From contig DAINPV010000149.1 of the NCBI GenBank assembly GCA_036743315.1, positions 1 to 9,124 on the forward strand: a stretch of 9,124 nt of DNA, in the 5' to 3' direction. The stretch comes from CALBTQ01 sp036743315 (GTDB taxonomy: Bacteria; Lernaellota; Lernaellaia; Lernaellales; Lernaellaceae). The notes under the pieces are model-generated. The model ran no database searches and was not told the DNA's origin. It saw nothing but the letters and a program-made list of their open reading frames with translations. Below are positions 6,132-9,124 of the stretch, piece by piece. The position numbers and the translations under genes were made by a program. The number at the start of each line of letters is the position of its first letter. Positions within the stretch are counted from its first letter, which is position 1.

Positions 6132-8039
6132 ATGTCTTGGCAACGGTTGTGGTTGATGGCGGTTATTATCGGCCTGTTGGCGGGAACGGCGTCGGCCGTC
6201 GATCTGCCGACGAGTCAACGGATTTCGCTGACGAACAAGGCGATCGCCGCGGCGAACGCGAACTGGCGGGCGGGCGATTCGTTCATCGCGCAAATGCCGA
6301 TGGACGATTTCGTGACCATGTTGGGCGTCGATTTGAGTTTGCCCCAGCGGCAAGCGGCGCCGTGGATGCCCGATAAGTTCGTCAAGGATGTGCCGGCTTC
6401 CTTCGACTGGCGCAACGCGGACGGCAAGAATTTCGTCACGCCGGTCAAGTACCAGGGACGTTGCGGTTCATGCGTGGCTTTCGGCTGCGTGGGGGCGATC
6501 GAATCGGGGATCATGATTCGCGACGACAACCCCGTGTTGAACATCGACCTAAGCGAGCAACACGCCTTCAACTGCAGCTACTTCGCGGGCTGCGATTTCG
6601 GTTCGAACGCGTCGACGCTGCTGAGTTCGGTGATGGACACCGGCGTGGTCGACGAAGAATGCTTCCCCTACATGAGCGGCGGCACGGGCTTCGACTACGA
6701 TTGCGGTGACGCCTGCGCCGACTGGAACACGCGCGCGTTCAAGATCGCCGACTACAATTCCATCTGGGGCGGCGTCGAGATGATCAAACAAGCGATGCTG
6801 CAGTACGGGCCGATCCCTGCGGCTTTCAACGTTTACGAGGATTTCAAGTACTACATCGACGGCGTGTATGAGCACGTGTTCGGCGGCCTGCTCGGCGGAC
6901 ACCAGGTGCTGCTGGTCGGGTGGGAAGACGAAAATCAGTGCTGGATCGTCAAGAACTCGTGGTCCGAGAGCTTCGGCGAAGACGGCTATTTCCGTATCAA
7001 GTGGACGGCGGCGGGAATCAGCTCGGATTGCACCGTGGTGGAGGTCGGCAACGATCCCTTCCAACCCGGCGAACGTCCCGGCGGCGATTGCGTCGCGTTG
7101 ACCAACCATTTGTACGGCACGTGCGGCTACGGCTACGAGGTCGAGGATCAGTCGCTGAGCGCCGAGGAATTCCTGTTGCAATGCAACCAGGGCAACGTGC
7201 CGCAGTGCGTGTTTGCGTGCCACGACCAACACGCCGCGTGCAACGAACTGGCCGGTTGCGTGGGCTTCTGCAGCGACCAATGGTGCTCGATGGCGTTCGA
7301 TTATCTATACGACTCGTGCGAACTCGCGGTGGAGTTGTCGGCGGGTAATCCGCTGCCCAAGGCGGAAGCCGTCGCCCTGTGCAACGACGTCGGTTACAAC
7401 TCGAACGCGATGAAGTGCATCCTCGAGTGCGTACCGCAAACTGCAACCTGCGGCCAACTGGAAACGTGCATGGGCGAATGTCCGTTGTGCGCGTTCCCGA
7501 TCGTCGATTTTACCGCCGACGTGCTCAACGCCGAACAGGGGCCGGTGACGGTAACGTTCACGACGACGGTGACGATCCCCGACGATTGCGGGCCGAACGT
7601 CTGGCACTGGGATTTCGGCGACGGCGCCTCGTCCTACGACAATTCGGCCACCGTGCAGCACACGTATGACGAGGAAGGCGTTTTCTCGGTCGAGCTGCGC
7701 GTGACCAACGCGGCGGGACCGGGCATCATGTTCAAACAGGATTACATCACCGTCGGACCGGCAGCCGATGACGACACTGCCGACGACGACGCGGCGGACG
7801 ACGATGCCGCCGACGACGATACGGCGGACGATGACGCGGCGGATGATGATGCGGCCGATGACGAGGCGGCGGACGACGATGCGGCGGATGACGATGCGGT
7901 CGACGACGACACTGCCGACGACGACGCGGCGGACGACGATGCCGCCGACGACGATGCGGCGGACGATGATACGAATGACGACGATGATGATGACGATGAC
8001 GACGACGATGACAACGACGACGACGGTTGCGGCAAGTAG
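6132..8039 (+). CDS. Secreted papain-family (C1A) cysteine protease with Cys modules, PKD domain and acidic tail
   Basis: A 635-residue exported endopeptidase. Residues 1-22 form a signal peptide with a probable cut after ASA (20-22). Residues 28-48 (NKAIAAANANWRAGDSF region) resemble the short cathepsin B propeptide. The C1A domain runs from about 88 to 305: Gln108 (oxyanion hole), catalytic Cys114 in CGSCVAF, His257 in GGHQVLLVGW and Asn275 in KNSWS. The Trp normally next to the catalytic Cys is Val115, and the usual NSWG is NSWS. Two homologous 7-Cys modules follow (Cys320-Cys380 and Cys385-Cys450), then a PKD domain at about 456-542 with WDFGDG (493-498) and HTYDEEGVFSVEL. The tail is fifteen 5-residue acidic repeats (544-618), an almost pure Asp run, and GCGK at the end. 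No membrane anchor follows the signal peptide. The likely role is extracellular or surface proteolysis, with PKD and Cys modules for binding; the acidic tail may bind Ca2+ or act as a spacer (inference). It is transcribed alone and ends at a strong terminator. Confidence 0.92.
   Translation: MSWQRLWLMAVIIGLLAGTASAVDLPTSQRISLTNKAIAAANANWRAGDSFIAQMPMDDFVTMLGVDLSLPQRQAAPWMPDKFVKDVPASFDWRNADGKNFVTPVKYQGRCGSCVAFGCVGAIESGIMIRDDNPVLNIDLSEQHAFNCSYFAGCDFGSNASTLLSSVMDTGVVDEECFPYMSGGTGFDYDCGDACADWNTRAFKIADYNSIWGGVEMIKQAMLQYGPIPAAFNVYEDFKYYIDGVYEHVFGGLLGGHQVLLVGWEDENQCWIVKNSWSESFGEDGYFRIKWTAAGISSDCTVVEVGNDPFQPGERPGGDCVALTNHLYGTCGYGYEVEDQSLSAEEFLLQCNQGNVPQCVFACHDQHAACNELAGCVGFCSDQWCSMAFDYLYDSCELAVELSAGNPLPKAEAVALCNDVGYNSNAMKCILECVPQTATCGQLETCMGECPLCAFPIVDFTADVLNAEQGPVTVTFTTTVTIPDDCGPNVWHWDFGDGASSYDNSATVQHTYDEEGVFSVELRVTNAAGPGIMFKQDYITVGPAADDDTADDDAADDDAADDDTADDDAADDDAADDEAADDDAADDDAVDDDTADDDAADDDAADDDAADDDTNDDDDDDDDDDDDNDDDGCGK
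7089..7481 (+). repeat. Tandem 7-Cys protein modules (two copies) in the protease
   Basis: Copy 1 covers 7089-7271 and copy 2 covers 7284-7481. Cys spacing is x10, x19, x7, x3, x6, x5, x3 minus the last interval in copy 1 (seven Cys: 320, 331, 351, 359, 363, 370, 376, with 380 as an eighth). Copy 2 has Cys 385, 396, 417, 429, 433, 440, 446 and 450, with x10, x20, x11, x3, x6, x5, x3. Each module as bounded here thus has eight Cys, and the last five are spaced identically. Shared residues include LY before the second Cys. The two are diverged at DNA level, so this is an old protein duplication. I do not recognise the module. Confidence 0.8.
7761..7985 (+). repeat. Fifteen 15-base repeats encoding an Ala/Thr-Ala-Asp-Asp-Asp tail
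   Basis: Fifteen in-frame 5-residue units, mostly AADDD or TADDD with single AADDE, AVDDD and TNDDD variants, cover residues 544-618. A run of nine further Asp, then Asn, three Asp and GCGK follow (to 8036). Synonymous changes between units are frequent. One 51-base block (7770-7820) is repeated perfectly at 7905-7955, nine units later. Confidence 0.9.
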
Positions 8040-8063
8040 AACAGGGTAACGATCAACCAGAAA

Positions 8064-8091
8064 GGGCGGCCGGTCGGTCGCCCTTTTTTTT
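8064..8091 (+). terminator. Rho-independent terminator of the protease gene
   Basis: An 8-bp stem (8064-8071 with 8076-8083, one G-T wobble) with a GGTC loop is followed by eight T at 8084-8091. AAA at 8061-8063 precedes the stem, so on the other strand it is followed by TTT and may weakly terminate the converging methyltransferase gene, whose stop codon overlaps the last T. Confidence 0.88.
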
Positions 8092-8786
8092 CACCACACG
8101 CCGGGCACAAGGCGATAGCGCACACGCCGGCGATAATCGGCATAGCCGTCGAGCTCCCGCGCGAGAAATTCATCCTCCCGATAGGTGCGCAAAATCATCC
8201 AGGCGATCAGCAGCAGAGTCGGTGCGAAAGCCCACCGCGAAAGCAACAACAACGGGGTGGCGAGGAAGATGACGATCAAGCCGGTGTAACCGGGGTGGCG
8301 CACCAGGCGGTAGGGACCGGTTTCGATCACGCGATGCGCGCGATCGGTTTGCAGACGCACGGTGGCCTCGAAGTGCGGATTGACGAGCATGGCGTAAACC
8401 GACCACGACTCGCCGGCGACGAGCAACAGCGCCCCGGGGAGCATCCACCGGGAGTCCATTGCGCTCCAACCGTAACGGCCGCCGTCCAGGGCGGCGACCA
8501 GCGCGACAGCGAACATCAGGATCCTCATGCCCAACAGCCACCGACGATCCCAGGCCGGCGTACCCGCGCCGATGCGCCGTCGGGCGGCGATCAACGCCGG
8601 ATTTTTCGCTTTGAGCAACAGATGCGCGGCCAATTGCATGACCGACAGCAGCCCGACGTAGATCCACCCCGGCCACCAGTTCAACCGCCCGGCCGCAACG
8701 AAGAGAACGGCGAGGTAGAGCGCGAAGGCGCCAAGGCCGATCGCGAGTCGCACCGGCAATGAAGGGGACCATGGCTTGGTTTTCAT
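8091..8786 (-). CDS. Membrane methyltransferase, isoprenylcysteine carboxyl methyltransferase (ICMT) family
   Basis: A 231-residue integral membrane protein with hydrophobic segments at about 14-33, 39-58, 84-100, 115-135 and a long hairpin at 167-200. The C-terminal half carries the family signature GPYRLVRHPGYTG (157-169), the SAM-binding RHPxYxG motif, and the closing REDEFLARELDGYADY (203-218) with the conserved acidic residues. Bacterial members methylate carboxyl groups or small lipid-like substrates using SAM. Since bacteria generally lack prenylated CaaX proteins, the true substrate is unknown, and some relatives are assigned to phospholipid or isoprenoid-acid methylation. The ATG at 8786 lacks a clear ribosome binding site, but the hydrophobic start right after a basic MKTK suits a true N-terminus. 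It converges on the protease gene and shares its terminator region. Confidence 0.88.
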   Translation of the reverse strand: MKTKPWSPSLPVRLAIGLGAFALYLAVLFVAAGRLNWWPGWIYVGLLSVMQLAAHLLLKAKNPALIAARRRIGAGTPAWDRRWLLGMRILMFAVALVAALDGGRYGWSAMDSRWMLPGALLLVAGESWSVYAMLVNPHFEATVRLQTDRAHRVIETGPYRLVRHPGYTGLIVIFLATPLLLLSRWAFAPTLLLIAWMILRTYREDEFLARELDGYADYRRRVRYRLVPGVW

Positions 8787-8922
8787 CGCGATCCACGATA
8801 GCGGGCCGTGACGACGCGGGCAAGTAGCCGGCGGGAGGGTGGTGAAAAGCTTCCGATGCCTTTCGCGACACTGTGTTCAGCAACGGAGGGATCGGGGGGA
8901 GAAAAAATCGCTCCGGGAGCGA
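8787..8922. other. Intergenic region upstream of the methyltransferase gene
   Basis: Apart from the weak promoter and the transporter terminator listed separately, I see nothing in these 136 bases. The strong terminator and the lack of a shared leader suggest the two minus-strand genes are separate transcripts. Confidence 0.5.
8795..8823 (-). promoter_or_regulatory. Candidate promoter of the methyltransferase gene
   Basis: TTGCCC (8818-8823) and TATCGT (8795-8800) on the minus strand each match four of six consensus bases and are exactly 17 bases apart. A transcript would start nearly at the ATG, which would fit the missing ribosome binding site (near-leaderless mRNA). This is weak evidence in G+C-rich DNA. 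Confidence 0.3.
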
Positions 8923-8923
8923 T
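8902..8923 (-). terminator. Rho-independent terminator of the RND transporter gene
   Basis: On the minus strand a perfect 7-bp stem ATCGCTC/GAGCGAT with a 3-base loop is followed by six T (8902-8907 as A on the plus strand; the first T is also the last stem base). The stem begins inside the stop codon of the transporter gene, so termination is immediate. Confidence 0.85.
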
Positions 8924-9124
8924 CAGGTCGCCGATTGTTCTTTTTGTCCTTTGTGCTCGCGCCAGCCGCGCAACGTGATGCGGTCGAGATAGGTGTAGAG
9001 CACCGGCAGCAAAAAGAGGGTGAAGACCATCGAGATAAACACGCCGCCGATGGTGACCACGGCCATGCTCTGGCGGAATTCGGCACCGGCGTGCTCGACG
9101 CGACCGGGCAACTCGACCGCCCGG
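8923..9124 (-). CDS. RND efflux transporter, inner-membrane pump subunit, C-terminal end only
   Basis: Only the last 66 residues are in the window; the rest lies beyond base 9124, and no start is visible. Motifs fit the last two transmembrane helices of AcrB/MexB-type proton-driven pumps: GAEFRQSMAVVTIGG, where the family usually has G-E-RRPMA-VIGG, then FTLFLLPVLY, and a short charged cytoplasmic tail ending at a TGA (8923-8925). Such pumps work with a periplasmic adaptor and an outer-membrane channel, implying a Gram-negative envelope. The Arg-Pro usually following FR is Gln-Ser here, a minor departure. Substrate class (drugs versus metals) cannot be judged from this piece. Confidence 0.85.
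   Translation of the reverse strand, partial: RAVELPGRVEHAGAEFRQSMAVVTIGGVFISMVFTLFLLPVLYTYLDRITLRGWREHKGQKEQSAT

Noticed and set aside
5934..6353. N-terminal extension of the EF-G frame by 140 codons
   Set aside because: The extension is not EF-G-like, is Arg/Pro/Gln-rich, and runs over the start of the divergent protease. The ATG at 5933 has a ribosome binding site and the conserved N-terminus.
7761..7985. CRISPR-like or regulatory tandem array
   Set aside because: The 15-base units are contiguous, in frame and encode protein; there are no spacers.
7768..8049. Plus-strand frame of Met/Thr/Arg repeats
   Set aside because: Frame-shifted reading of the same 15-base repeats.
7742..8173. Minus-strand frame rich in serine opposite the protease tail
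   Set aside because: The Ser runs are the complement of Asp/Ala codons in the acidic repeats. It crosses a terminator and has no domain.
8170..8883. Second minus-strand frame overlapping the methyltransferase
   Set aside because: Arg-rich and out of frame with the clear ICMT-family motifs.

Overview
The window is G+C-rich, gene-dense bacterial chromosome. It holds five protein-coding genes, two of them cut by the window edges, and no RNA genes, insertion sequences, CRISPR array or phage genes that I can see. The lysine-pathway gene implies a Gram-negative-type, diaminopimelate-using bacterium, and an RND pump supports this. A secreted protease with Cys-rich modules, a PKD domain and a long Asp-rich tail is typical of deltaproteobacterial or myxobacterial-like lineages and candidate phyla such as Lernaellota. 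That placement is an inference from gene style, not a phylogenetic result.

Layout. (1) 1-998, plus strand: nearly the whole mature part of a PNGase F-like secreted amidase, which removes N-glycans from glycoproteins. A short terminator-like hairpin and a markedly AT-rich leader follow. (2) 1255-3861, plus strand: a bifunctional aspartate kinase-diaminopimelate decarboxylase, joining the first and last enzymes of lysine biosynthesis in one chain. (3) 3858-5933, minus strand: elongation factor G, meeting the lysine gene tail to tail with a 4-base stop-codon overlap. It is not accompanied by the usual rpsL/rpsG/tuf neighbours. (4) 6132-8039, plus strand, divergent from EF-G: a secreted papain-family (C1A) protease with a cathepsin-B-like propeptide, two tandem 7-Cys modules, a PKD domain and fifteen 5-residue acidic repeats. 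A strong terminator follows. (5) 8091-8786, minus strand: a membrane methyltransferase of the isoprenylcysteine carboxyl methyltransferase (ICMT) family. (6) 8923-9124, minus strand: the C-terminal end of an RND efflux transporter, with its own terminator.

Most units look like single-gene transcripts with their own signals, so this is not an operon or an obvious defence or mobile system. The two secreted enzymes, a deglycosylase and a cysteine protease, could both serve extracellular breakdown of glycoproteins, but they are separated by housekeeping genes. I see no clear sign of an undescribed multi-gene system. The most interesting points are the altered active-site residue in the PNGase F-like enzyme, the tandem 7-Cys module and the acidic tail ending in Gly-Cys-Gly-Lys.
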